28,966 bases of DNA. Origin: RUG11462 sp051877275. Lineage in GTDB: Bacteria; Bacillota; Clostridia; Oscillospirales; Acutalibacteraceae. The stretch lies in assembly GCA_051877275.1 (NCBI GenBank), contig JBJEIS010000194.1, positions 1 through 28,966 on the forward strand, in the 5' to 3' direction. The position numbers and the translations under genes are program-made. Under the pieces are notes generated by a model. That model was not told where the DNA came from. It saw only the letters and a program-made list of their open reading frames with translations, and searched no databases. This document shows, piece by piece, positions 15,217-22,636 of the stretch. Positions within the stretch are counted from its first letter, which is position 1. Every line of letters starts with the position of its first letter.

Positions 15217-16143
15217 ATGGATTGGATTGAAATTTTAGTAACAGTGCCTGTAAGTCAGGTGGATTTAGCTTCTGACGTTTGTACCATGGTGGTTCCTTAC
15301 GGTTTTTATATTGAGGATTATTCCGAGCTTGAAAAAGATGCGCTTGAAATTGCTCATATTGATTTAATTGATGAAGATTTAGTAGCCAAGCCGCGCGATA
15401 AAGCAATTATTCACATTTATATCGACCCTGAGTCTAATTATAATGAAGCTATTGAGTTTTTAAGATATCGTTTCAATGCTGAAAATATCAATTTTGAGAT
15501 TGATACTAAAGGTATTTCCGAAGAAGATTGGGCAAATAACTGGAAAAAGTATTTTAAACCTACTGAAATAGGAGAAAAACTGCTTATTTTGCCTGAATGG
15601 GAAGAGAAACCTGATACCGACAGAAAAATTTTGAAGATTGATCCGGGTGCAGCGTTTGGCACCGGAACTCATTCAACTACAAAATTATGTTTAACCGCTA
15701 TTGAGAAATATATAAAAAGCGGCGATGAGGTGCTGGATATCGGAACCGGTTCGGGTATTTTGTCAATCGCGTCTTTGTTAATGGGTGCAAAGAGTGCTTT
15801 GGGTGTTGATATTGACGCTTTGGCTGTAAAAACAGCTATTGAAAACGGCGCTAAAAACGGTTTTTATGAGCCTGAATATAAAATGGTGAACGGTGATTTA
15901 GCAGAAAAGGTTGACGGTAAATATGATGTCTGCATAGCAAATATTGTAGCAGATGTTATTATTCGACTTTGTAACAGCGTTACAAATTATATTAAGCCAA
16001 ACGGTTTATTTATCACTTCGGGAATTATTGATACAAGAGTAGAAGAGGTTTTGAAAAAACTTGAGGAGACAGGCTTTGAAATTATCAGCAAAATGGATGA
16101 AAAAGGCTGGTATTGTATAATTTCAAAATATTTGGGAGAATAA
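15217..16143 (+). CDS. prmA: Ribosomal protein L11 methyltransferase PrmA
   Basis: PrmA is a SAM-dependent enzyme that trimethylates ribosomal protein L11 on Lys and N-terminal amines. The 308-residue protein shows the N-terminal substrate-recognition domain (MDWIEILVTVP...), the linker EEDWANNWKKYFKP, the family signature DPGAAFGTGTHSTT, the SAM loop VLDIGTGSGILSIA, and ANIVADVI near the active site. The ATG at 15217 is chosen because TTGGAGA (15205-15211) lies just upstream and the family starts with M-x-W-x-E. A TTG at 15178 falls inside the ftsZ hairpin. It is followed after 1 base by prfB. Confidence 0.94.
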   Translation: MDWIEILVTVPVSQVDLASDVCTMVVPYGFYIEDYSELEKDALEIAHIDLIDEDLVAKPRDKAIIHIYIDPESNYNEAIEFLRYRFNAENINFEIDTKGISEEDWANNWKKYFKPTEIGEKLLILPEWEEKPDTDRKILKIDPGAAFGTGTHSTTKLCLTAIEKYIKSGDEVLDIGTGSGILSIASLLMGAKSALGVDIDALAVKTAIENGAKNGFYEPEYKMVNGDLAEKVDGKYDVCIANIVADVIIRLCNSVTNYIKPNGLFITSGIIDTRVEEVLKKLEETGFEIISKMDEKGWYCIISKYLGE

Positions 16144-16144
16144 T

Positions 16145-17257
16145 ATGTTAGTTTACGAGGAACAAAAACAGCGTCTTTCGGCTTATGAAGAAGAACTAAA
16201 AGATTTAAAAGACGCGTTAAATTATAATAATGTTCAAAAAGAAGTTGAGGAGCTTGAGGCTTTAGCTGCTCAAGATGGTTTTTGGGATGATGTTGACAAT
16301 TCTCAAAAAGTACTTAAAAAGACAAGTAATTTAAAAGATATTATTAAGGGTTATAATGATTTGACTGCCGCTTATGATGACGCTATGGCGCTTATTGAAA
16401 TTGCAGACGAAGAAGAGGATGAGTCGCTTTTAGATGAGGTTATAAGCAGCGTTGACAAGTTTATTTCAGATTATGACAATATGCGTCTTTCTACGCTTTT
16501 AAACGGCGAATATGATTCAAATAATGCGATACTTACATTTCATGCAGGTGCAGGCGGAACAGAGGCTCAGGACTGGGTTGAAATGCTTTATCGTATGTAT
16601 ACAAGATGGGCAGAGCGCCATGGCTTTACTGCTAAAACACTTGATTATCTTGACGGTGATGACGCAGGACTTAAAAGTGCAGTTGTTCTTATTGAAGGAC
16701 TTAATGCATATGGCTATCTAAAAGGTGAAATGGGTGTTCACCGCCTTGTCAGAGTATCTCCGTTTGATTCATCAGGCAGACGTCATACTTCGTTTGCATC
16801 GCTTGAAGTAATGCCTGAAATCAATGATGATATTGAAATTGATATTAACCCTGATGATTTGAGAGTAGATACTTTCCGTTCTTCAGGTGCGGGCGGTCAG
16901 CATGTAAATAAAACATCTTCTGCTATCAGAATCACTCATATTCCTACTGGAATTGTTGTTTCTTGTCAGAATGAACGTTCGCAGCATCAAAACCGCGACC
17001 AGGCAATGAAAATGCTTAAATCAAAGCTTTTGGAGATTAAAGAAAGAGAGCATCTTGATAAAATTGAAGACATTAAAGGTGTTCAAAAAGAGATTGCTTG
17101 GGGATCTCAGATTCGTTCTTATGTATTTATGCCTTATACTTTGGCAAAAGACCATAGAACAAACTTTGAAAACGGAAATATCAATGCGGTAATGGACGGC
17201 GATTTAGACGGTTTCATTAATGCATATTTAAAAGCAAAATCTAAAGGTGAAATATAA
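16145..17257 (+). CDS. prfB: Peptide chain release factor 2, no programmed frameshift
   Basis: RF2 releases peptides at UGA and UAA. The 370 residues contain the N-terminal coiled-coil domain, the stop-codon-reading SPF tripeptide at 205-207 (which marks RF2 as distinct from RF1's PxT), and GGQ at 250-252, which enters the peptidyl-transferase centre. Numbering matches E. coli RF2. The gene is one uninterrupted frame. At Leu25, where most prfB genes carry the CUU-UGA autoregulatory frameshift, the sequence reads GCG-TTA-AAT with no in-frame stop. GGGAG precedes the ATG. It is co-transcribed with prmA and ends before a bidirectional terminator. Confidence 0.96.
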   Translation: MLVYEEQKQRLSAYEEELKDLKDALNYNNVQKEVEELEALAAQDGFWDDVDNSQKVLKKTSNLKDIIKGYNDLTAAYDDAMALIEIADEEEDESLLDEVISSVDKFISDYDNMRLSTLLNGEYDSNNAILTFHAGAGGTEAQDWVEMLYRMYTRWAERHGFTAKTLDYLDGDDAGLKSAVVLIEGLNAYGYLKGEMGVHRLVRVSPFDSSGRRHTSFASLEVMPEINDDIEIDINPDDLRVDTFRSSGAGGQHVNKTSSAIRITHIPTGIVVSCQNERSQHQNRDQAMKMLKSKLLEIKEREHLDKIEDIKGVQKEIAWGSQIRSYVFMPYTLAKDHRTNFENGNINAVMDGDLDGFINAYLKAKSKGEI

Positions 17258-17279
17258 TAAATTAATATTAATAAAAAAC

Positions 17280-17312
17280 AAAAAACGCTAATCATTATGA
17301 TTAGCGTTTTTT
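17280..17312. terminator. Bidirectional terminator between prfB and tRNA-Gly
   Basis: A perfect 15-bp stem (17280-17294, 17298-17312) with a TTA loop has an A-run on the left and a T-run on the right. It works as an intrinsic terminator for prfB on + and for the tRNA on -. Confidence 0.92.
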
Positions 17313-17315
17313 AAA

Positions 17316-17389
17316 TGGAGCAGGTGATGGGAATCGAACCCACGTGTTCAGCTTGGAAGGCTGACATTCTACCATTGAACTACACCTGC
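17316..17389 (-). tRNA. tRNA-Gly (anticodon UCC)
   Basis: On the minus strand a 74-base cloverleaf is complete. The 7-bp acceptor stem is GCAGGTG/CACCTGC with discriminator U and an encoded CCA. The D-arm contains AGTTCAATGGTAGAA, the anticodon loop CTTCCAA has anticodon UCC (17355-17357), and the T-arm loop is GGTTCGATTCC. It matches the standard bacterial Gly-UCC tRNA and decodes GGA/GGG. It stands alone with its own near-consensus promoter and a terminator directly at its 3' end. Confidence 0.97.
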
Positions 17390-17414
17390 ACATTTAATTT
17401 TCTCAACGAATGAT

Positions 17415-17443
17415 ATTATATCATAGATATAAGTCTATGTCAA
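17415..17443 (-). promoter_or_regulatory. tRNA-Gly promoter, perfect consensus
   Basis: Reading the minus strand: TTGACA (17443-17438), 17-bp spacer, TATAAT (17420-17415). Every position of both hexamers is consensus, as expected for a highly expressed stable RNA gene. Confidence 0.93.
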
Positions 17444-17468
17444 GAGTTTTTTTAATATTGAACAAAAA

Positions 17469-17497
17469 TAAAAGACCGTTTTTAAAACGGTCTTTTA
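17469..17497 (-). terminator. Terminator of the pgi / P-loop protein operon
   Basis: A 10-bp stem (17469-17478 with 17488-17497, arm TAAAAGACCG), extendable by T-A pairs in the 9-base inner stretch, lies 10 bases past the stop codon of the minus-strand gene. On the minus strand it continues into TTTTTG, fitting an intrinsic terminator. Confidence 0.85.
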
Positions 17498-17507
17498 AAT
17501 TAATAAA

Positions 17508-17927
17508 TTAAAGTTTTGATGCAAATTTGAATACTCTGTCAGGAATGTCTTTTTCATCACAAGAAAGAGTAAATGTAAATTTAACATTTGAGTCTTCAGC
17601 AAGAGCAGAAACTCTTTCCAAGAAATCAGCAATAAGATCAAAATCTTTTTCGCCAACGATTTTGTATGTAGCATCACAGAAAATATCTGTAACGTCATAG
17701 TTACCTGCGCAGATACCGCTTAAAAAGCCGTAGTATGCATTGTAACCGGATACTCCGTATTCATCTACATCACAAAGTCTTACAGCAGATGAAATATCAA
17801 ATCTTAATGTATTACCTTTTTCTATACAAACAACATTACCTTTTGAAGATTTTGCAGTTTCATTAACGATTTCGATAAGATGTTTGGTTTTACCTGTTCC
17901 TTTGTTACCGATAATCAAATTAATCAT
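17508..17927 (-). CDS. Small P-loop NTP-binding protein of unknown function
   Basis: A 139-residue cytoplasmic protein starting MINLIIGNKGTGKTKHL. Residues 7-14 (GNKGTGKT) form a canonical Walker A motif immediately at the N-terminus. The later stretch YDVTDIFCDATYKIV could supply a Walker B-like acidic residue, but this is uncertain. There is no membrane segment. Clostridial relatives beside pgi are often labelled 'ATP-binding protein' or 'twitching motility protein PilT', but nothing visible here supports pilus retraction. The start at 17927 is chosen over one 15 codons upstream because AGGAGAG lies about 8 bases before it and the P-loop strand begins there. It lies downstream of pgi, separated by a 65-base gap with a hairpin, and probably shares its transcript. 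Confidence 0.75.
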   Translation of the reverse strand: MINLIIGNKGTGKTKHLIEIVNETAKSSKGNVVCIEKGNTLRFDISSAVRLCDVDEYGVSGYNAYYGFLSGICAGNYDVTDIFCDATYKIVGEKDFDLIADFLERVSALAEDSNVKFTFTLSCDEKDIPDRVFKFASKL

Positions 17928-17958
17928 AGTTTTGTCTCTCCTTAAATATATATCTAAA

Positions 17959-17980
17959 CCGCATATACGCACATATGCGG
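17959..17980 (-). other. Intercistronic hairpin between pgi and the P-loop gene
   Basis: CCGCATAT (17959-17966) and ATATGCGG (17973-17980) are perfect inverted repeats around a 6-base loop. No T-run follows on either strand, so it is more likely an mRNA processing or stability element, or a weak attenuator, than a full terminator. Confidence 0.5.
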
Positions 17981-17992
17981 AATAGTACTTAA

Positions 17993-19333
17993 TTATTCGC
18001 CCAAACGAGCTTCCAATGCTTCTTTTTCGCTTTCATATCCAGGTTTGCCGAGAAGAGCAAACATATTTTTCTTGTAGCTCTCTACACCAGGCTGGTTGAA
18101 AGGATTAACAGCGAGCATATAACCTGAAATAGCACAAGCTTTTTCAAAGAAATAGATTAAATAACCTAATTCATATTCATCAGCTTTAGGCATTTCGATA
18201 ATAAGATTAGGAACATTACCGTCAGTATGTGCTAATACTGTACCCTGAAAAGCTTTTTCATTAACAAATGACATTGGTTTTCCTGCAAGGAAATTAAGTC
18301 CGTCACCGTCATTTTCTTCTTTTTCAATGAAGATTTCTTTTTCAGATTCTTTAATTGAAACAACAGTTTCAAAAATTATTCTCTGACCTTCCTGAATATA
18401 CTGACCGAGTGAATGTAAATCAGTAGAGAAAATAGCAGATGAAGGATAAATACCTTTGTTATCTTTACCTTCTGATTCACCGAATAATTGCTTATACCAT
18501 TCAGCCATTAATGTGAATCTTGGCTCATATGCAACGAGCATTTCGATTTGTTTGCCTTTTCTCATAAGAATATTTCTTGTTGCTGCGTACTTATAGCAAT
18601 CATTTTTATCAAGGTCATCAACAGAATAAGCTTCTCTGGCATCTGCGGCACCTTTCATAAGCTTATCAATATCGCATCCTGCAACAGCGATTGGTAAAAG
18701 ACCTACTGCTGTAAGAACGGAAAATCTTCCGCCGACATCATCAGGTACTACAAATTCTTCGTAACCTTCAGCATCTGCTAAAGCTTTTAATGTACCTTTT
18801 GCTTTATCTGTTGTACAGTAAATTCTTTTTCTTGCTTCTTCTTTGCCGTATCTTGTTTCAAGATAATTTCTGAATACTCTGAAAGCGATTGCAGGCTCGG
18901 TAGTTGTACCTGATTTTGAGATAACATTAACCGATACATCTCTGCCGTCACAGATTTCTAATAATTCAGCTAAAGCAGTAGAACTAATAGAATTTCCTGC
19001 AAAATAAATATCAGGAGTATCTTTCTTTTTATTATTATAGTAGTGTGATTTCAAAAATTCAATTGCTGCACGAGCGCCGAGGTATGAACCGCCGATACCG
19101 ATAACAACCAAAATGTCTGAATCAGATTTGATTTTTTCAGCAGCTGATTTAATACGTGCAAATTCTTCTTTGTCGTAATCAACCGGTAAATCAACCCAAC
19201 CTAAAAAGTCAGAGCCGGGACCTTTTCTGGAATTTAATAAATCATGAGCTGCAGTAACTTGCGAGCTGATTGCCAAATACTCATCGTCTTTAATAAACGG
19301 AGCGGCAAATTTGTTGTTAAATTTAATTGCCAT
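17993..19333 (-). CDS. pgi: Glucose-6-phosphate isomerase
   Basis: Pgi interconverts glucose-6-phosphate and fructose-6-phosphate in glycolysis and gluconeogenesis. The 446-residue protein is of the Gram-positive length class and carries IGIGGSYLGARAA (79-90), the phosphate-binding SKSGTTTEP (139-147), PGI signature 1 in DVGGRFSVLTAVGLLP (199-214), catalytic-region FGESEGKDNKG (284-294), DLHSLGQ with the active His (H307), and signature 2 VNPFNQPGVESYKK (409-422). The ATG at 19333 is chosen because GGAGG (19342-19346) lies 8 bases upstream; a TTG five codons earlier overlaps that site. It is transcribed divergently from mtaB. Confidence 0.97.
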   Translation of the reverse strand: MAIKFNNKFAAPFIKDDEYLAISSQVTAAHDLLNSRKGPGSDFLGWVDLPVDYDKEEFARIKSAAEKIKSDSDILVVIGIGGSYLGARAAIEFLKSHYYNNKKKDTPDIYFAGNSISSTALAELLEICDGRDVSVNVISKSGTTTEPAIAFRVFRNYLETRYGKEEARKRIYCTTDKAKGTLKALADAEGYEEFVVPDDVGGRFSVLTAVGLLPIAVAGCDIDKLMKGAADAREAYSVDDLDKNDCYKYAATRNILMRKGKQIEMLVAYEPRFTLMAEWYKQLFGESEGKDNKGIYPSSAIFSTDLHSLGQYIQEGQRIIFETVVSIKESEKEIFIEKEENDGDGLNFLAGKPMSFVNEKAFQGTVLAHTDGNVPNLIIEMPKADEYELGYLIYFFEKACAISGYMLAVNPFNQPGVESYKKNMFALLGKPGYESEKEALEARLGE

Positions 19334-19376
19334 TAAATTGACCTCCAAAAATTTGCTAAAATAATTAGTTTATATT

Positions 19377-19405
19377 ATTCTACTATAAATTGTGTGCTTT
19401 TTCAA
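19377..19405 (-). promoter_or_regulatory. pgi sigma-A promoter
   Basis: On the minus strand: TTGAAA (19405-19400), 17-bp spacer, TAGAAT (19382-19377). It is placed about 40 bases before the pgi ribosome site and back to back with the mtaB promoter. Confidence 0.82.
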
Positions 19406-19424
19406 GCATAATTATAAAAATAGT

Positions 19425-19453
19425 TTGAAAAAAGTTGTAAATAGTATTATAAT
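19425..19453 (+). promoter_or_regulatory. mtaB sigma-A promoter
   Basis: TTGAAA (19425-19430), 17-bp spacer, TATAAT (19448-19453), then AAGGAGA and the mtaB ATG 30 bases later. The -35 box is 19 bp from the divergent pgi -35 box. Confidence 0.85.
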
Positions 19454-19483
19454 CATATTATATTTGTTATTTAAGGAGATTTT

Positions 19484-20770
19484 ATGAGAGCAGCATTTCA
19501 TACTTTAGGCTGTAAAGTCAATCAATACGAAACGGAATTAATGAAGGAAAACCTTATAAAAAACGGTTATGAAATAGTAACTGAACATGATTCACCGGAT
19601 GTTTTTATAATAAATTCTTGTACTGTTACTGCGGAAAGCGACAGAAAAACACGCCAAATGGTGAGAAAATTCAGAAGAATGTTGCCTGAAAGTATAATTG
19701 TGCTTACAGGTTGTATGCCGCAGGCTTTTCCTGATGAGGCAAAAAGCCTTGACAGCGCAGATGTAATTTTAGGAAACGGTACTAATGATAAATTAGTATA
19801 TGCAATAAATGAATTTAGGATTACAGGCGAGCGTCAGGCAATTGTTTTACCGCATAATAAAGAAAATGTTAAAAGTACTATTGATACTTTTTATGATAGA
19901 ACCAAAGCCTTTTTAAAAATAGAAGACGGATGCGACAGATTTTGTTCGTATTGCATAATTCCGTATGCCAGAGGCAGAGTTCGTTCGAAGCCTATTGAGG
20001 ATATTGAAAAAGAGGTTAAGTCGCTTGTAAATAACGGGTTTAAAGAAGTGGTTTTAATTGGTATAAACTTATCGGCCTACGGAAAAGAAAGCGGACTTAA
20101 TCTTGCTGATGCGGTTGAGGCGGCGGCAAGGCAGGGAATAGAGCGAATCAGATTAGGCTCTATGGAGCCGGACCAGTTTACAGATGAAGTGATTGACAGA
20201 TTATCAAAAGTTCCTCAGCTTTGTCCGCAGTTTCATTTATCATTGCAATCGGGCTGTGATAATACATTGAAACGAATGAACAGACATTATGATACTGAGT
20301 TTTATGCTGATTTGGTTGCAAAGCTTCGGGCAAAATTTGATAATGCCGGAATTACTACCGATATAATGGTAGGTTTTGCGGGAGAAAGTGATGAAGATTT
20401 TAAAACTTCGGTGAACTTTTTGAAAAGGATTGCATTTTCCAAAGCACATGTTTTTGCTTATTCAATACGAAGGGGTACTGCTGCGGAGAAGTTTGAAGGA
20501 CATGTTAAGAATTCTGTGAAGCGAGAGCGCAGCGCAATAATGATTGAGGCTGCAAACGAATGTCAGAAAAGCTTTTTGCAAAAACAAGTGGGCGGTATTT
20601 ATCCGGTTTTATTTGAAAATCGTTCTAAAGACGGTTTTTATGAAGGATACACACCGAATTATACATTGGTAAAGGTAAAAAGCGATAAAAATATTTCCGG
20701 GGAAATAATTGATACTGAGTTAATATCGGTTGAAAATGAATGTTGTATAGGTAAAATTAAAGAAGCGTAG
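19484..20770 (+). CDS. mtaB: tRNA (N6-L-threonylcarbamoyladenosine(37)-C2)-methylthiotransferase MtaB
   Basis: MtaB converts t6A37 to ms2t6A in ANN-decoding tRNAs using two [4Fe-4S] clusters. The 428-residue protein has the N-terminal UPF0004 domain with its three cluster cysteines (LGCKVNQYE, NSCTVTA, LTGCMPQ), the radical-SAM domain with the CDRFCSYC motif (Cys150, 154, 157), and a C-terminal TRAM-like region (about 365-425). LGCKVNQYE at the N-terminus and overall layout distinguish MtaB from MiaB and RimO. AAGGAGA precedes the ATG. The TAG stop lies inside the stem of its own terminator. Transcribed alone, divergent from pgi. Confidence 0.94.
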   Translation: MRAAFHTLGCKVNQYETELMKENLIKNGYEIVTEHDSPDVFIINSCTVTAESDRKTRQMVRKFRRMLPESIIVLTGCMPQAFPDEAKSLDSADVILGNGTNDKLVYAINEFRITGERQAIVLPHNKENVKSTIDTFYDRTKAFLKIEDGCDRFCSYCIIPYARGRVRSKPIEDIEKEVKSLVNNGFKEVVLIGINLSAYGKESGLNLADAVEAAARQGIERIRLGSMEPDQFTDEVIDRLSKVPQLCPQFHLSLQSGCDNTLKRMNRHYDTEFYADLVAKLRAKFDNAGITTDIMVGFAGESDEDFKTSVNFLKRIAFSKAHVFAYSIRRGTAAEKFEGHVKNSVKRERSAIMIEAANECQKSFLQKQVGGIYPVLFENRSKDGFYEGYTPNYTLVKVKSDKNISGEIIDTELISVENECCIGKIKEA

Positions 20771-20790
20771 GTTTAAAGCCTACGCTTTTT
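20763..20790 (+). terminator. mtaB terminator overlapping the stop codon
   Basis: A 9-bp stem (AAGCGTAGG 20763-20771 with CCTACGCTT 20779-20787), 7-base loop and T-run to 20790. The mtaB TAG (20768-20770) is inside the left arm, so a terminating ribosome would block folding until release. Confidence 0.88.
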
Positions 20791-20799
20791 GCATATTTT

Positions 20800-20850
20800 T
20801 GAAAGAATTTGAAAAGAAATTGAATAAAAATGAAATAAAATGAAAAATAA
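20800..20850 (+). repeat. Phased TGAAA / A-tract direct repeats upstream of the fructose operon promoter
   Basis: Five near-identical units begin with TG at 20800, 20810, 20821, 20831 and 20841 (TGAAAGAATT, TGAAAAGAAAT, TGAATAAAAA, TGAAATAAAA, TGAAAAATAA). The TG phase continues through the promoter at 20851, 20861 and 20871. A period of 10-11 bp with A-tracts should bend DNA and may act as an UP-like element or as a DeoR-type operator array. Confidence 0.7.
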
Positions 20851-20853
20851 TGC

Positions 20854-20882
20854 TTGACTTTGAAGAAGTTTGGTGTTATAAT
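20854..20882 (+). promoter_or_regulatory. Fructose operon sigma-A promoter
   Basis: TTGACT (-35, 20854-20859) and TATAAT (-10, 20877-20882) are separated by exactly 17 bp. Transcription should start near 20889, leaving a leader of about 55 bases before the regulator gene. Confidence 0.88.
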
Positions 20883-20944
20883 ACAGACAGAAGATAAAAA
20901 TAAATACAATAATTATTAAAATGATTAAGACTGGTGAACAATAA

Positions 20945-21691
20945 ATGATGTTTGAAGACAGAGCCGAAAAAATTTTGGCAATAATAAACAGTAAAGGCTC
21001 GGCAACTGTTACAGAGCTTGCTGAAGAAATCAGTACAAGCGAATCTACTATAAGAAGAGATATAATTTTATTAGATAAAAGCGGAAAACTAAAAAAGGTA
21101 TATGGCGGTGCTACAAGAGCTTCAAATCCTGTTTTGACAAATGAATATGATTTTCAAACAAAATCCACTATGAACATTGATGAAAAAATGAAAATTGCAA
21201 AATATGCAGCTTCTTTAATAAACAACGGCGATTTTGTTTACATTGATGCGGGAACGACAACACTTATGATGATTCCTTTTATAAATGTTTCAAATGCGGT
21301 GTTTGTAACTAACGGAATTGCTCATGCAAAAAAGCTTATTCAGTCAGGTTACAAAACATATCTTACCGGAGGTCAATTAAAACTTTTAACAGAGGCAATA
21401 ATAGGTCATGACGCTGTTTATTCAATTAAAAAGTACAATTTCACAAAATGTTTTATCGGAACTAACGGAATAGATGTTAAAAATGGATTTACCACTCCTG
21501 ATATTGATGAGGCGTTAATTAAAGAAGAGGCTATAAATAAGTCTTATATTTCTTATATACTTGCAGATTCCACTAAGTTTAAGCAAGTATCATCAGTAAC
21601 TTTTGCAGAAATTGATAAAGCTTGTATTATTACCGATAAACCTGTTGACAGTATGTTCTCTAAATCAACAGTTATAAAGGTTGTTGAATAA
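20945..21691 (+). CDS. DeoR/GlpR-family transcriptional regulator of the fructose operon
   Basis: A 248-residue regulator with an N-terminal winged helix-turn-helix (about 5-58; ERAEKI-like RAEKILAIINSKGSA, then EISTSESTIRRDIILLDKSGKL) and a C-terminal DeoR sensor domain of the phosphosugar-binding type (DAGTTTLMMIP, FVTNGIAHAKKL, LTGGQLK, CFIGTNGID). As first gene of an operon with 1-phosphofructokinase and fructose EII it is most likely the FruR-type repressor responding to fructose-1-phosphate. That ligand is inference. Two adjacent ATGs (20945, 20948) are possible and neither has a strong ribosome site. Followed 26 bases later by the kinase gene. Confidence 0.9.
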   Translation: MMFEDRAEKILAIINSKGSATVTELAEEISTSESTIRRDIILLDKSGKLKKVYGGATRASNPVLTNEYDFQTKSTMNIDEKMKIAKYAASLINNGDFVYIDAGTTTLMMIPFINVSNAVFVTNGIAHAKKLIQSGYKTYLTGGQLKLLTEAIIGHDAVYSIKKYNFTKCFIGTNGIDVKNGFTTPDIDEALIKEEAINKSYISYILADSTKFKQVSSVTFAEIDKACIITDKPVDSMFSKSTVIKVVE

Positions 21692-21717
21692 ATAATTTAC
21701 TTTGAAAGGAGTTTATT

Positions 21718-22605
21718 ATGATTTATACAGTAACATTTAATCCTGCGATAGATTATGTAATGTATATTAATGAGCTTGAAAAAGGAAAAACAAACCGTTC
21801 AGAGTTAGAAGAAATTTATTTTGGCGGCAAAGGTATTAATGTTTCTACAATTTTAGCTCAATTAGAAATTGATACTACCGCACTCGGCTTTATAGCCGGA
21901 TTTACAGGTGATGCATTAGACACACAAATGAAAAAGCTTGGCGTAAAAACTGATTTTATTCGTTTGAATAAAGGATGTACAAGAATTAATATTAAACTAA
22001 AAAGCGATAAGGAAACTGAAATTAACGCTCAAGGTCCTGATATTCCTAAGGAAAAGATTGATGAGTTATTTAAAAAGCTTGAGAAAATTCAAGCAGGAGA
22101 TACATTGGTGTTAGCAGGAAGTGTTCCTAATACTTTGCCGCAGGATATTTATGAAAAAATTCTTGAAAAGTTAGCCAATAAGAACATTAGATTTGTTGTA
22201 GACGCTACACAAGATTTATTGTTAAATGTTTTAAAATACAAACCGTTTTTGATTAAGCCGAATAAAAACGAATTGGAAGAAATATTTAACAGAGAGTTGA
22301 ATTCTGATGAAGAAATTGCGGCTGCGGCTTTAGAGTTAAAAAATAAAGGCGCTGTAAATGTGCTTGTTTCATTAGGTAAAAACGGTGCTTTGCTTGTTGA
22401 TGAATTCGGAAAAATTTATAAACAGGCGGCATTAGGAGGAAAGCCTGTTAATACTGTGGGTGCAGGCGATTCAATGGTTGCAGGTTTTATTGCGGGGGCA
22501 GAGAAAGATTATGAATATGCTTTGCTTTTAGGAAGCGCCGCCGGCGGTGCTACCGCTTGTAATAAAGGACTTGCCCTAAAAGAAGATATTATGGCGTTGC
22601 TGTAA
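21718..22605 (+). CDS. fruK: 1-phosphofructokinase
   Basis: FruK phosphorylates fructose-1-phosphate to fructose-1,6-bisphosphate with ATP. The 295-residue PfkB/ribokinase-fold protein shows the N-terminal TVTFNPAIDYVMY strand, the substrate loop FGGKGINVSTILAQL, the GFTGD segment, VLAGSVPNTLP, IKPNKNELEEIF, and the C-terminal anion hole with catalytic Asp251 in NTVGAGDSMVAGF. The context between a DeoR-type regulator and fructose EIIABC points to fructose-1-phosphate rather than tagatose-6-phosphate as substrate. AAAGGAG precedes the ATG. Confidence 0.95.
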   Translation: MIYTVTFNPAIDYVMYINELEKGKTNRSELEEIYFGGKGINVSTILAQLEIDTTALGFIAGFTGDALDTQMKKLGVKTDFIRLNKGCTRINIKLKSDKETEINAQGPDIPKEKIDELFKKLEKIQAGDTLVLAGSVPNTLPQDIYEKILEKLANKNIRFVVDATQDLLLNVLKYKPFLIKPNKNELEEIFNRELNSDEEIAAAALELKNKGAVNVLVSLGKNGALLVDEFGKIYKQAALGGKPVNTVGAGDSMVAGFIAGAEKDYEYALLLGSAAGGATACNKGLALKEDIMALL

Positions 22606-22636
22606 TAAAATATATAAACTTAAAGGAGAAAAAATT

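Noticed and set aside
20800..20850. CRISPR-like or satellite repeat
   Set aside because: Units are only 10-11 bases, degenerate and without spacers; a curved-DNA or operator array next to a promoter explains them better.
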